Shown piece after piece: positions 47,247 through 59,639 of a stretch of 64,000 nucleotides of DNA. Both the position numbers and the translations under genes were made by a program. Source of the DNA: Cladobotryum mycophilum (lineage: Eukaryota; Ascomycota; Sordariomycetes; Hypocreales; Hypocreaceae); assembly GCA_036429605.1 (NCBI GenBank), contig CM071590.1:3658001-3722000 (forward strand), read 5' to 3'. The stretch's first letter is position 1; the number at the start of each line of letters is the position of its first letter. The notes under the pieces were generated by a model that was not told the DNA's origin, made no database searches, and was given only the letters and a program-made list of their open reading frames with translations.

Positions 47247-48286
47247 GTTTTATGGTTTATGAAAGGGTGTGATGGTGATGGTGATGGTGATGGCGATGGT
47301 TGTTTGGTTTCTCGTTAGGCTAAGATGGCTGGAACAACGGAGTTATTTGAGGCGCATATCCCTTCCGCTTGAAGGATATGTACATGTTTATCGGGACTGC
47401 GGTGTAGTTGGCGTTTTTATTGGGATACGGCATCATGCTGCATTTGTTGGTATTGGTATGTCTAGGACTAAGAAGATTGAATATGATGATTCGACCATCC
47501 TTTTTGGTCGTATACCAAGTTCACACTGTGCCTTGCCCAAGCAAGCCAAGGTACCAGGTAGATAGCATTAGTATCCATTCAGGAGAGGCCGTACAAGCAT
47601 GAATGCCTTCATTTTAGCCGGCTTTATTGAAGCAATATGGATTTCATTACGTGAATATGAAGTGTCCATCTTTTCTACCAATGACGCTCTTTGCTCGACA
47701 TGATTTGATGCAGCTTTGCCTTGCATGTACATGTGTTTGCATAGGTGCCTCCCAAGGTAGGTACCTGGTAGGTGTTCAGCTTCCATGGTTCCTCGCATCC
47801 CGTCCCCACACTATTACGCATACGGTACCTGTAGGCTCGCTGTATGGTGAGCTGGAGGCGGTCTTCACAGTGATCACACGGACCCTTTTTTCTTAGGTGA
47901 TTTATCGATAGCTCCAGGGCTCCAGGGCGCTCCTGGTGTGCACCACGTGTGTGGGGTCATGGTCGCATCACCGAGCAATCTTTATGCAACTCTCTCCCCC
48001 ACCAACTCCCACGCAACTCACCACTACTACTCCGTACTGTCCATGTATGACCACCAGCTGTGACTCCACTATTTGCCATCCATCAGCTGCATACACTATT
48101 ACCAACGACTCCTCTCTCCCGTTGACTCAACTTCTTTTTACCCTCTGTCCCTACTCTCTCTCTCTCTCCCCTCCCCTAGCTTTGCCACATGGTTTCGCCT
48201 GTGCACCTCTCCAACTGGTCCGACATATATGTTCCTAGACATCACAGCGCGGCCGCAGTGGCGAGGTTGTGCGCTGGTCAACGGTG
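47247..48286. other. Intergenic spacer
   Basis: Holds the GH5 3' UTR (with a GATGGT/GGTGAT run at about 47268-47300) and the CRT10 promoter, which includes a TACTCCGTA motif (48028-48036) and a CT-rich leader (48100-48175). Confidence 0.5.
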
Positions 48287-51115
48287 ATGGAGCAAACACC
48301 TGAGCAAGAGACGACGCCCGAGCAGAATAGGCCATCCAAGCGCAACGAGCGACCGTTTGAGCCGATCGAGGTAGGCCTATGCCACGCGCAGACGGCTACC
48401 GAAAGGGTGAGTGAGATATAGTTGACAGCTAAGCATTTCCGGCGTGCGTGCCGTTCGGCATCAACTGACCTTTTTTGATCCCCCGAAAAACAGTTTGGAA
48501 ATGATGCCAGAGCAGCGATCCGGGATAGGGAGCGGTTCCTAAACGGCATCAACCCCGAGGGCATGGAGCTGCCGTTCACATGGCCTGGTTCGGATACCGA
48601 AGACGAGCGCGCCACTTCGAAATCGATATATCGCCTCGTGCCGAGCATGCAAGAGTACCGGAACAACCTAACTGCTCTTTCGCAAGTTTACAATGTACGC
48701 GTGGGCCCAGCTGTGGGGAGGGAGGGGGGTTTTTTTTTGTGTAACCAAGGCTGACCTTGAACCTATTTTTGTCTTCTCTAGCTCTATTTCGTCGCCTATC
48801 AAGGCCGCATTTTCGTCTACCAGCCAAAGGGCGTTCCCAAGCAGACGATACCTCAACAACCGGACTTGCAGCTTCATGCTAGGCCCAGCAAGGTTGCCCT
48901 GGATATTGGGGGTTGTGTGGACGTGAAATCCCCTCACACGATAAACCACATTGTCGTCGGAATGCTTGGCGATGAAGAGATTGTAGTGGCGGCCTTTGAC
49001 GACGGCGATGTCATTGCATACTACGTCAAGGAGGTTGCAGATTCGGTTTTCGGAAAGAGCAGCATGTCGAGAGCCGTGCCGAATAGTCACAAGAGGGCTC
49101 GTGTAAGCCCGCAGCCGAGAATATTCTTCCACGAGAACGTCGGTCGCTCTGCATGGGGACTAGCCGTTCATTCCAAGTCCCGCCTCATCGCCGTTAGCTC
49201 GAACCGCTGCGAGATCACCGTATTTGCGTTTGCGCTTACAAGCTGCCGGAGAGGCCCACGAGAAGATTGGGAGCCATGCGGTTGCTGCCCAGACTGCGAG
49301 AACACTGAGCCGAGAAGAATTCCCAGGCGCGGGCGTAACTGGAGGATCATAATTGCTCTGACGGAGGATGCCTCCAATATTCCCAACGTATGCTTCCTCG
49401 ATAACGAAAGTGGGCAGGCCGAGATGGTCTGCGCCGTGGATATCAGGGGTGCCATGTGGCTAGCAGACATCTGGAAGATGTTCCAGGCAGTAACGAAAAT
49501 TAGACCAACTAACAACCCAAGCTTCCAGAGCGAGGAATACTGGCCAGCCGGGTCTAGGTGAGCACTCATACAGGAAAGGGAGAGAGATATGCTAATGAGA
49601 TTAACCGCCAGGGGTTGGGGCATCCTTGCTATTCCAGATGACACATTTCTTCTTGTTGATGACGTGAAGCAATTGCTTGGGCAACAAGAGTCCGAAATCG
49701 AATTCCTTCAGTTTCATGTAGGCTGCTCTCAGCCAATGGTCAACATGCGGAAGAGCATCAAAGCAATCCCGAATAACCCATGTGCTTCTCCGCCCAACAG
49801 AATGGCTCCGGATGGTCAGTTTTACCATAATACCCTGGTTGGGCTGCATAACGGATCTTTACATCTGATTCCAGGCGCTCCGAACGCAGATGTCGCTCAG
49901 GGCGACGACAGCTCCAGTGAAGGTGCTCCAAGTTCTGAAGAATCAGGAGAAGAAGAAGAAGAAGCAGAAGGAGAGGATGAGGATGAGGACGATGAGGAAG
50001 AAGAAGACCAGGATGAAGAGGAAGAAGGTGAGGAGGAGGAAGGCGAAGAGGAAGAAGAAGAAGAAGAAAGCGAAGAAGCCGAAGATTCGGACGACGACGA
50101 GCAAGATGAAAATAATACCGACTTGCAGAGTACTATTGTGGAGGTGAATATCTATGGGGGTCCAAGCAACACCTCGAGCAATCATCCGCATGAAAACAAC
50201 AGCTCTCTTATCGTATTCTCGGCGCAGCAGCCAGTAACAACATATTTCCCACACGAACTACAAGATCTCGACGACGCACTTGGTCAACTCGGTAATGCGG
50301 TGCAGGAATACGAGGATGCTATTTCGAATCATGGCACCCCTATGTCAAGGTCACTGCAGACCCACGGGAGTGGAAACAGTGATGCATCGTCGACTCAGCT
50401 AGACATGGCCTTTTTTCCTCATAACGGAAAACTTCAGGCTATACCTAGTCGGTCATCGACATCGACGCTGTTACAGTTTCTACAGAGGCCACAGGAGTAT
50501 AACAAGAATCGATCAGAGGATAAGTTGGATGCGGCCTGGGAACGGGTAATGCGGATATCAGAACGCTATCGCTACATTCGTGCTTACGAAAAGGACATGG
50601 AATTGAGAAGTCTTCAGAACATTAGCAATGGTGACGGAGCCGAGTACGGACTACTATGCCCGGACGTCTTGACGTTGGGCAACTTTCAGGACCCAAGTAT
50701 CAGGCCCTATTTTCGAGCGACCAGTAGGCTCAACATGATGGTCAACGTCCCGGAACTCTCCATGGTGGTTGTGGGCTCGCCCATCGGGAGGGTTATGCTG
50801 ATGACGCCAACAAAGTTGAGACAGCGGGTGGGAGATAGGATCAAGGGGTCACCCAACTACGTTGAACACGGGCTTCGAATGGAGTGGATTTTGCCGTTTA
50901 AAGATGACGAGAAGAGACACCGCAAGGCAATGCGTCCGTTGCACGGAATGGCCATAGGGCCTGTGCAATATAGCGAGGAGGAACTTGGCGGGAAAGAGGC
51001 CAACGAAGCAGCTGTACCACGACGATACCGTCTGATGCTGCATTACAGGGACCACAGCATTTTGACGTATGAGATTACACGCGATGTGCAGACTGGAAAA
51101 CTCTGCATTTTCTGA
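48287..51115 (+). CDS. crt10: CRT10-family protein (ribonucleotide reductase gene regulation in yeast)
   Basis: 866 aa in four exons: 48287-48406, 48494-48694, 48782-49557 and 49612-51115 (introns of 87, 87 and 54 nt, GT-AG). It matches the fungal CRT10 family, named for a yeast protein that affects RNR gene transcription. Family segments include FTWPGSDTEDERATSKSIYRLVPSMQEYRNN, LYFVAYQGRIFVYQP, AWGLAVHSKSRLIAVSSNRCEITVF, NIPNVCFLDNES and RGWGILAIPDDTF. These read as blades of a beta-propeller. Between about residues 464 and 540 lies a very acidic low-complexity insert, mostly Glu/Asp. The C-terminal part resumes with LSMVVVGSPIGRVMLMTP and YRLMLHYRDHSILTYEI. Likely nuclear. The family call is good; the function in this fungus is inferred. 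Confidence 0.8.
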
Positions 51116-51300
51116 TTTTTGGGGATGATGATGACGATTAAAGCATTCAAGGAAATGGAGTTTTAAGGTTTAGAATTGAGGAATCTTGTTTTTTTTTGTT
51201 AGGATTGCTGGCAGGCCCTGCATACGATTTACGACTTGGCAGTGTCATCACCATGCGGATATACGGGTGGATTATGACACACTGATGGAAAAGTGGCTTT

Positions 51301-51348
51301 GGAACTGGAACTGGAACTGGAACTGGAACTGGAACTGGAATTGGGACT
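51301..51348. repeat. (GGAACT)8 hexamer tandem array
   Basis: Six perfect GGAACT units followed by two with one change each. Any frame through it reads as a Trp-Asn repeat, which I do not believe is coding. Confidence 0.92.
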
Positions 51349-53224
51349 GGATGAAGAAAGATGGCTGTTGGTATACCCGAGCTATATTGTACATGAAGGT
51401 CGATTTGAAGGATTTTGGGGGATATGAAAGCGTCAATGGCGAGCTGGAAGAAGATGAGAGATGTTCGAATGTGTCATGGAAATAGCTTCAAAGTCATGGC
51501 TGGACTTTTTTGTGTATGGAATTGTAAAGATGAATTATGAAACTCTTGGCTTTGCATAAAGACAGTAAGGCGAGTCGTATTTGATTGTTGAGATGTTGTT
51601 GAATTCTTTTTTGATAAGGGAGAAACGGATACTGGAGATGAGAGACATGGCTCGGTTTTGCAACGGCATTAGGGACTTGAGAGAGATAGAATTTTCCTTT
51701 GGTAGGTAGTATGCAGAAATAAGTTCCCCTTCCTCACATGATGAGCCGCTCTTACACGCATGCCAAGCATGTGCCAAGCTGCCGATGATGATGCTGGAGC
51801 GGCCGTTTGTTTGTTTTGTCGGTGTCGATGTCCTGGGAGGGGAAGGGGAGAAGAGAAAGCAGTAGGACTTTGTTATTTGAAGACATGTTGAGGTTCTATT
51901 CCATGGGCATGGGACATGGCATTTGGATCGGAAAACGTTTTCAGTGGGGCCAGGCGGCGGCAATGCGAACCCGAGTTCTTTGAGACCTACGGAGTACCTG
52001 TCAATGGGAATGGGGAGACCCACAAATGACCAAATCGAGAGTTTCCGAAACGTAATGAGCAAGCTGTGATGTTATTGGCTGCATAGACGGCTGATAAGGC
52101 TGACATGGATGTGGGGACTGGCTTACACGCGAACGGTCCCCCTCCCCTCCCCCTTGGGTTTGAGGCCTCTCTCTCTCTTTCTCTCTGTCTCGCTTTATTA
52201 TTCATGGTTTTTATGGATAAGAATTGTTTTCTGGGGCTGGGGTATTTTGGGGTCGTTTGATTCAGCTACGAGTATTTCCCGGAGACGTTGTGCTGGGATG
52301 GGGGGACGAGGGAGAAGAGAGAGAGAGAGGTTTTGAGAGGCAACGAGGCTCGTTTTGCACAAGCAGGTTTTTTCTCTCTTTCTCTTTCCCGGACAGCAGA
52401 GCAGGTACGGAGTAGGTATGTGGGCAGCCAAAGGGAGCAAATTGGGTCATCGGGCTTTTGATACAAGTAGAAAAAATGTGAGTTTGCGTCATAATGTCTA
52501 TCATTCATCATGGATTCTACGGAACATGATTCGCGTGATCCCCCTCCTACTTGTAGGACATTGTTACCTGTATCCATAATGCGACTCTGGCCGTGTGGGA
52601 AAACCCTCCATTGCATAAAAACACAAAACATAAATACAGTTGAAAACGGGTGACAGGTGAACGATGACTGTATTATTTTGACAAGCTACAGAGTAGGAAC
52701 CTCGGGGAGAGGAGGAGGAGGAGAAGGGAGAAGGGGATGGAAATGACACCCCCCCCCCTTCCCCCTTCTCTCCTCCCCGCCATTCTTTCTTCCGTGCGTC
52801 GGGAAACATGTGGCAGCCACGGTGATTTTCCTTGGTTTTTTATTTCTGGAGAGAGACGGTTACCTCGCTTAGGGGGAGCTGAAGAAGGTCTTTGACAGGA
52901 TGGGTTTACTGGTATTTTGTCGCAGATACGGAACGATAATCTATAGGTTGTATAGGGCAAGGGTTGGGATTCTGGAGTGTGTGTGTGTGTGTGTGTGATA
53001 TCACCAGGCGTGGGTGGACGGGGGGGGGCTTAATCTTGATAAGAAAGGAAGAAGAAGGTTGATGCACAAAAAAAAAGTTTAGGTAAGGCTTGTTATGTAC
53101 AAGTAAGTAGGAGGAGGAGGGGGGTCCCGATAGACTACCCTCCCCCTGGTCACCGTCACATCAACACACAACAACAAGATCTTGACAAGATTGAAATCCG
53201 TAACATGTCTAATTCTTCTGCTGC

Positions 53225-53256
53225 CACAGCAGCAGCAGCAACAGCAGCAGCAAGCA
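53225..53256. repeat. (CAG)n trinucleotide repeat
   Basis: About ten CAG units with one CAA interruption, not in a supported frame. Confidence 0.85.
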
Positions 53257-55548
53257 GATTAAGCTTGGGATGACGACGAGCTTTGCATGAGAGAGGCTAA
53301 AGAAAAGAAAAAAAGCCAGCTATAAATTTTTTCTTTCTTTTTTCTTTCTTGGTTTATTGGGGGCTGGCTGGAGAAAGAAAAATACTCGGGTCACGAAAAC
53401 AAAAAACAAAACAAAAAAGAACAGCTTATTCTCTTTCAATCTACTACTAGTAGTAGTATCTGTACCTATGGAGTAGGATCCATACTTGGACTATATGTAC
53501 ATTAGAGATTAGAGTAGTACTCGGTGCGTTCATGGTTCATGGCAAGGGCCCAAGCATGCCAAGGAGGGGGGGCCGAAGAAAGAGAGGTAGTGGTTCCCGA
53601 GCCGCGGCGAATAATCAGCCTGATGAAAATAAGCCGGGGATCATTTTAACCCTCTAACCAAGTATTCTGGGGGCACCTCTTGTTACATTGAGTCAAGTTT
53701 GAAAGGGGAGGGGGATTTATTGAGAAGCGTTGAATTGGATTTCTTATGTTGAACAAGTATGTTTTGGTATTTTGTATAGAGTACGGTATTTGACAAACGT
53801 TGAAAGAGAGAGAGCGCCGCGAGAGAGAGAGAGAGGCTATCCAATCAGTGTTTCAAAAATGAACCTCTTCTTGTTCTTATCAGGTACTTCTACTATTACA
53901 CATGTTTGAACTCGAGCTGTTGTTCCTTGGGGGGACACAAAACCAGGAACAAGCTTGTTTTACATTTTGCCCACTTTTCGTTTAGCGGGGGATCAATGAT
54001 ACAAGTAGTACATACAAGTAATAATAACTCTCTCATAAACAGGAATTATTCATATTCAGCAGATTGAAAAAATAAAAATAAAGTTGGTTTGGAAACACTT
54101 TGTTTTTCTTTTGACCGCTTATCGAGAAGCCCGTCCCCCCCACGATTTCTTCCCCCTTCCCGGGAAAGACTCAGAAGAGAAGAAAAATTCACCGTCTGTC
54201 TGTCTTGTCTGTCTCCCGGGCACGGAAAACAGACGCGTGGGCCGTCGCTTGGTCTTCCTAATGTGGTAGCTCTTGGGTAGGGGAGACAGAGACAGGGACA
54301 GAGAGAGAGAGAGAGGCAGACAGGAGAAGAGGAGAGAGAGGTAGGTATCATTGCGAATGTCTCGTCTCGGTTCTTGCGAGCCGACAGTCCGACCGACCGG
54401 ACAGAAGATCCAAAAGTCTCATGTTCCTTTTTTGTGTGTTTTGACGACGGATGACAGAAAATGATTAGTATTTTTCTCAAAAAGACAAGACAGAATACGT
54501 GGGCGAGGACGGCTGGCTCGTACATGCATTCTCTGATGAATAGAGTAATATCTCGTAGTCCTTTTTTTCTTCTTCTTTATTTTCTTCTTATTCTTATTTT
54601 CATTTTCTACTGCGTGTCTTTGACGTACAGAATTGGTCCAAGAAAAAAGGGCTTTCTGTAGCTGTCCCTCTTGTTTGGGGGGGGGTGAGTTGACTGCATG
54701 CTTGTCCAGCCACGCCGCCCGCTTGGCTGGTGCTCAGCTCACACGACAGCACACTGACTGACATCTCGGGCGTCATGGTGCTGAGAGGACCAACCAAAAG
54801 AGACGGAAAAAAGCCCATCATCTATCTGACGGTCAGTTTCATCCATCACTCAGTCCTATATATATATTCTGTCTCTTCCTTGTATGCATGTACAGAATAT
54901 ACTTGTACTACCTACTTGTAACTATGTAACAAAGCGAACAATCTCCATCTCACGTTCCAACACATCTATTTCAGATCGCGTGTCCTACGGCCGCTTGCGG
55001 TAATGACTCGAGAAACAATCACCCATCATCCATCAATGTATGTAATATGCACATACATGCTGAGAAAGAAGAATGAAATAGTAGTAAAAAAAACACTGGG
55101 CCTGCTTATCAAGGACCCCTCGCCCCAAACCAAGCCCCCCAAGCTCAAGCCCGCCGGTTGATCCCTGCGTCTCCGTATCTTTGCGTGCAAATCTGATCTG
55201 TGCTGTTGATGTTATACGTAAAGCAGGGTACCTGACTTGACGACGTTACCCGTTGCCTGGGGTACCTACCTATCCTTTCCCCTTTCTTTGCTTTTCCCTG
55301 TTTTTTTCATCTTTTTTTCATTCATTCTTCATCTGAGCTCTTTTTATTGCTCGAAATGACTTAGTACTTTACTTGTATGAGTGAGGGAGTGAGTGCACAA
55401 CTCTTCCCTTTTTTTGTTTTTTTGTTGTATCATTATACCATGTATATTGGTTTGGGGGGAGGGGCGGGCATTAAAAGGTCTGTTAATGTTGGTCTCAAGT
55501 TCTTATTAATGGCGACTACCAACAGAAAAGACAAGACAGCACAGATAC

Positions 55549-55549
<1 letters not shown>

Positions 55550-55581
<32 letters not shown>
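55550..55581. repeat. (GA)n microsatellite
   Basis: About sixteen uninterrupted GA units, with a CT/TCTG-rich run 90 bases downstream. Confidence 0.9.
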
Positions 55582-55583
<2 letters not shown>

Positions 55584-55661
55584 CAGAGACAACGCTACTC
55601 TTATCAAAGACCAGTAGTAGCTATCATTATTAGCGTCATCGCGCCGTTCGTTAGCAAATGG

Positions 55662-55692
<31 letters not shown>

Positions 55693-55940
55693 CGTTTCAC
55701 ACTCCATCTCCGGTTCTGCCCTGTTCTGGTCTTAGTCTAGCTAAAACGTCTTAAGAATGGATAACACCAGTATCTGGTACTAAGTAGATACGATAAAGCA
55801 GGCAAGTAATGGCTTGTACACACATGAGGTAAACGCAAGGTAGGTAGTAGGAGGCTAGCTAGCTGGTACTGGTACTGGTACTAGGTAGTTACTGATAACC
55901 CCCCCCAATCCCAGTATGTATTAGTAGTAAATTCAATTGC

Positions 55941-56018
55941 TCACAGTCACAGTCACAGTCACAGTCACTCACTCACTCACTCACTCACTCACTCACACAC
56001 TCACACACTCACACACAG
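55941..56018. repeat. Compound (CACAGT)n/(CACT)n/(CACA) array
   Basis: Four CACAGT units pass into about seven CACT units and then ACAC/TCACACAC steps. Related units suggest stepwise slippage. Confidence 0.9.
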
Positions 56019-56115
56019 ATCAAGCCAGCCTCAAACCACACACAGTCTTCACATGCGCACACACATGCACACACAACGCCTCTTCTCACCCTCGCTCGCC
56101 CACCACCCCGGGTGT

Positions 56116-56760
56116 CTTATCTCCCCTCGTCCCATGGATGGATGGACGGATGGATGGATGGAGCCTGGGGTAGGTGGTCAAAAATAAAAATGGACTCACT
56201 AAAAGACTATTGCTGCTGCTGTTGTTGCTGCTACCACCACGACGGCTACCACTACCACCACCACCACCACTTACTGCCTTTTACCCACTTTCTTCCATGA
56301 GAGCTGCTGCTGAGAAAAAGGACGGAAGACGCGGTGACCCATGACCCTGTTCCTTTTTTGGCATGGGGTTTCCGGTTCCCTGCCCGTTTTTTCTCTTACC
56401 CCCAAACCGATCCCGTTCGCCGCCGCCGCAGCTGCAGCAGCCAGCCATGGGGGGAGAGAGAAGCTCGATGCTATCTTGGGTCACTGGTACTGGGTTCCTG
56501 GGACAGGTATCCGGTTTATATACTCCGTACACAGACCTGGGACTTGTCGTTCCGTTATCTTTCTGGTCTCTCTTTGTCTTCTGATCCTCTCTCTTCTCTC
56601 TCTCTCACCCTCTCTCTCTTCGTCACCCCCCTTCTCGTTCCATTTCCATCTTCCTCAACCTTTACTTCCTCCTCCTCCTCCATCTTTCCTCTTTTTTTAG
56701 TTTCCCTTCCCACTTTATCTCAACTCGCACACAGATCTTCCCATACCTGCAAGCTTATCT
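56116..56760 (+). promoter_or_regulatory. Cluster of GATA-factor (AreA/NIT2-type) sites upstream of the ammonium permease
   Basis: AGATAA appears (as TTATCT on the plus strand) ending at 56122, 56560, 56720 and 56760, plus an AGATAG (CTATCT) at 56471-56476. Fungal nitrogen GATA factors bind HGATAR, and ammonium permease genes are known targets of this system. The sites are seen; regulation is inferred. Confidence 0.5.
56134..56162. repeat. (GGAT)n tetramer array
   Basis: About seven GGAT units with one GGAC. Confidence 0.85.
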
Positions 56761-56933
56761 ACGCCCTGCAACTCTCTTTGGGCATCTCCTGCTCACGGGA
56801 CATCGCTTCCACTGTGCCGTCTTGCCGGACATCTCATCTACTACCTGTAATCACCCAACCGTCTTGGCCTGATCAGATCAAATCTTGCTTTTTTTCTCTT
56901 CCCTTTTCTGGCTTCGACCCCGGATCTGGCATC

Positions 56934-58764
56934 ATGTCGTACGCCCATCTCGGGCCGCCCACGGCCTTCAATGGCACCGGTTCGCTTGGTGGTGATGCAA
57001 GTAAGTCATAACTCGGAAAAGGAAGAGGGATCTGACCCCATCTTGCTTACACACTACACTCCCTTTCCTCATCTTGCATACTCTCTCTCCCTCCATCCCT
57101 CCCTCCCTCTCCGCAATCATGCATTCAAGCTGCAGCTGCAGAAGTAGCAGTGGTAGCAGTAGCAACACCAAGAAACTAACCATGCTCTAGCCACCGAAAA
57201 CTTGAACCAATGGTACCAATCCGGAGATCAGGCCTTCATCCTCGTCAGTTCATGTCTCGTCCTTCTCATGGTCCCCGGCGTGGCCTTCCTCTACTCTGGT
57301 CTCGCCCGCAGAAAGTCTGCCCTGTCGATGCTATGGGTGACCATGATGTCCTTTAGCGTCATCGTCTTCCAATGGTACTTTTGGGGCTTCTCGCTGGCCT
57401 TTAGTGCCGACTCCAACAATGCCTACATCGGAAACCTCGTTCACTTTGGCCTCCGAAAGGTCCTGGCCACTCCCTCCGTCGGCTCGCCTCTCGTCCCGGC
57501 TCTCCTCTACTCCTTTTACCAGATGATGTTCTGCGCCGTGACCGCCTGCCTCACCGTCGGAGCCGTCGCCGAGCGTGGCCGTGTCGTCCCCAGCATGGTC
57601 TTCACCTTCTTCTGGGCCACTCTCGTCTACTGCCCCATGGCCTACTGGGTATGGAACCCCAACGGATGGGCCTTTAAGAACGGCGTTCTCGACTACGCCG
57701 GCGGCGTCCCCGTCGAAATCGGTTCCGGTGTCTCCGCTCTCGCCTACTCCTGGGTTCTCGGCCGCCGCAACGAAAAGATGATGATGAACTTCCGACCCCA
57801 CAACATCTCCCTCATCACCCTCGGCACCGTTCTTCTGTGGTTTGGATGGCTTGGATTCAACGGCGGTTCCGCATTCGGCGCCAACCTCCGCGCCGTCATG
57901 GCCTGCTGGAACTCTTGCTTGACGGCCATGTTCGCCGCCATGACTTGGTGCCTCCTCGATTTCCGCCTGGCCAAGAAATGGTCCATGGTTGGCTGGTGTT
58001 CCGGTACAATTTCTGGTCTCGTTGCTGCTACTCCCGCCTCCGGCTTCATCACCCCCTGGGCTAGCATCATCCTGGGCGTCGTTGCGGGCGTTTGCTGCAA
58101 CTTTAGCACCAAGAGTAAGCCTCTCCTGAAGAAAAAACCCCCCAAAAAGGGGTGACCCTAGTTCTAAATCTCGCTAACACGCTCTCTAGTCAAGTTCCTC
58201 ATCCGCATCGACGACTCCCTCGACGTATTCGCCGAGCACGGCATCGGCGGCATGGTCGGCCTCATCTTCAACGCCTTCTTCGCCTCGGGCGAAATCATCG
58301 GCCTCGACGGCGTAAACACGGGCGCCACCGGCGGCTTCCTCGACGGCAACTACGTTATCCTCGGCTGGCAAATCGCCGCCATCGTGGCCGGCTCGTCCTA
58401 CGCCTTCGTCATGTCCGCCACCATCGCCAAGATCATCGACCTCATCCCCGGCCTCAAGCTGCGCGCCTCCGAGGAGGCCGAGCTCCTCGGCATGGATGAC
58501 GACCAGCACGGCGAGTTCTCGTACGACTACGTCGAGGTCCGGCGAGACTTCCTGGCCTGGAGCCCCCAGAGGGAGGAGCCCGCTCACACCAGCACCGTCA
58601 TGATTGAGCCCCAGCACGGCATCCAGGAGCACGCCAACATGGCTCGGTCCGTGAGCCTGTCCGACAACCACGCCGACGTGAAGAACACGTCAATATCGGA
58701 AGAGGAGAGGGAAAGGGCCGAAAGCAGTAGGCCTGAAAGCAGCCAAAACGAGAAACGAGACTAA
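56934..58764 (+). CDS. Ammonium permease, MEP/AMT family (Mep1/Mep3-like)
   Basis: Plasma-membrane ammonium transporter of 521 aa. Exons 56934-57000, 57191-58114 and 58190-58764; introns of 190 and 75 nt. The N-terminus is outside the cell, followed by about eleven membrane segments beginning at AFILVSSCLVLLMVPGVAFLYSGLARRKS. Family marks are FLYSGL, the WNPNGWAFKNGVLDYAGG signature, FGWLGFNGGSAFG and the AEHGIGGMVG motif. The pore normally has two His. The second is present (H347 in AEHGIGG), but the first is Glu (about E198, GVPVEIGSG), as known for yeast Mep1/Mep3 and unlike Mep2. The hydrophilic C-terminal tail (about 430-521) contains DYVEVRRDFLAW and is Ser/Glu-rich, a likely phosphorylation region. 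Exon 3 is very GC-rich. Confidence 0.95.
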
Positions 58765-59639
58765 AAAAAAAGTCTTTTCTTTCTTTCTTTCTTCCTCCTC
58801 TTTCTAGTTTTTTTAGTCTTTTTTTGTTGGGAGAGAATGGAACTTATTTTACCCTGGTGGTAAAAAGGGAGGGGAATTCACACATACATACCCTCTGAAA
58901 GAAAAAGTCCATCCTTTATAACATGTATATTCCTAGGGGGAGCTTGGTTTCTATTTCTTTTTCCATCTTCCTTCCTTCTTCTTTCATCTGGCGGATATCA
59001 TTCTCTGTTGCCATATGATTGGTCATTTTAGGTTCGGGGTTCATATTTGAACAAAATGGGTAGCGGGCGTCAAAAGGGTGTCAAATTGTTGGGTTGAGTT
59101 TTTTCTTGTGTATTAACTTACTTATGGTCCCCCAAAGGAGATAGATGGGCTAAGGGAAATCGTACAATAGAATTTGCTGCATATATCATTTTACTATACA
59201 TGTTTCCAAATCTCGACATGAAACGGGTTTATACCATTTTGCTATCAAAAGAACACCACAATACCTAAGTACCTAGTACTTTCAAGTTGTAAACGCCAAC
59301 GTGGAAAGGATGTATTTTTCTCCAAGTCATCATCTGCTATATATAGGTACGGCTATTAGAATGACGCAGGTTTATATCGCAAGCTCTCCCAAACATATCC
59401 TTCTCTCTTCTAAGCCCTCTCTGATTCTCAAATCAAACATGATGCAAAGCCCAAATTCCAAAACATGTATAAGCAAGCAATCTTTCCAACAAACAATCAT
59501 GAGCAACTCATCAATCTATCTACTAATACTATGTATCCCAACATGCTCAAGTCTTAAGCAAACAACACTAGTATAACGTCCGTTTCGCTATGCTCACTCA
59601 TCTCATATAAAAACGAAGAAGAAGAAAAAGGGACAAATC
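58765..59639. other. Convergent intergenic spacer
   Basis: Separates the converging permease and acid phosphatase genes. It is AT-leaning and T-rich at the left (3' UTR of the permease). No gene seen. Confidence 0.55.

Larger units (their letters stand above)
51116..56933. other. Long spacer dense in simple repeats
   Basis: 5.8 kb with no gene that I can support. It contains a hexamer array (51301-51348), TG run (52977-52997), CAG run (53225-53256), GA run (55550-55581), a CACAGT/CACT array (55941-56018) and GGAT units (56134-56162). Three TACTCCGTA/TACGGAGTA motifs lie at 51988, 52406 and 56521. The last 0.8 kb is probably the promoter of the ammonium permease. Confidence 0.5.

Noticed and set aside
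51186..51485. 99-codon frame with a Trp-Asn repeat
   Set aside because: Created by the GGAACT hexamer array.
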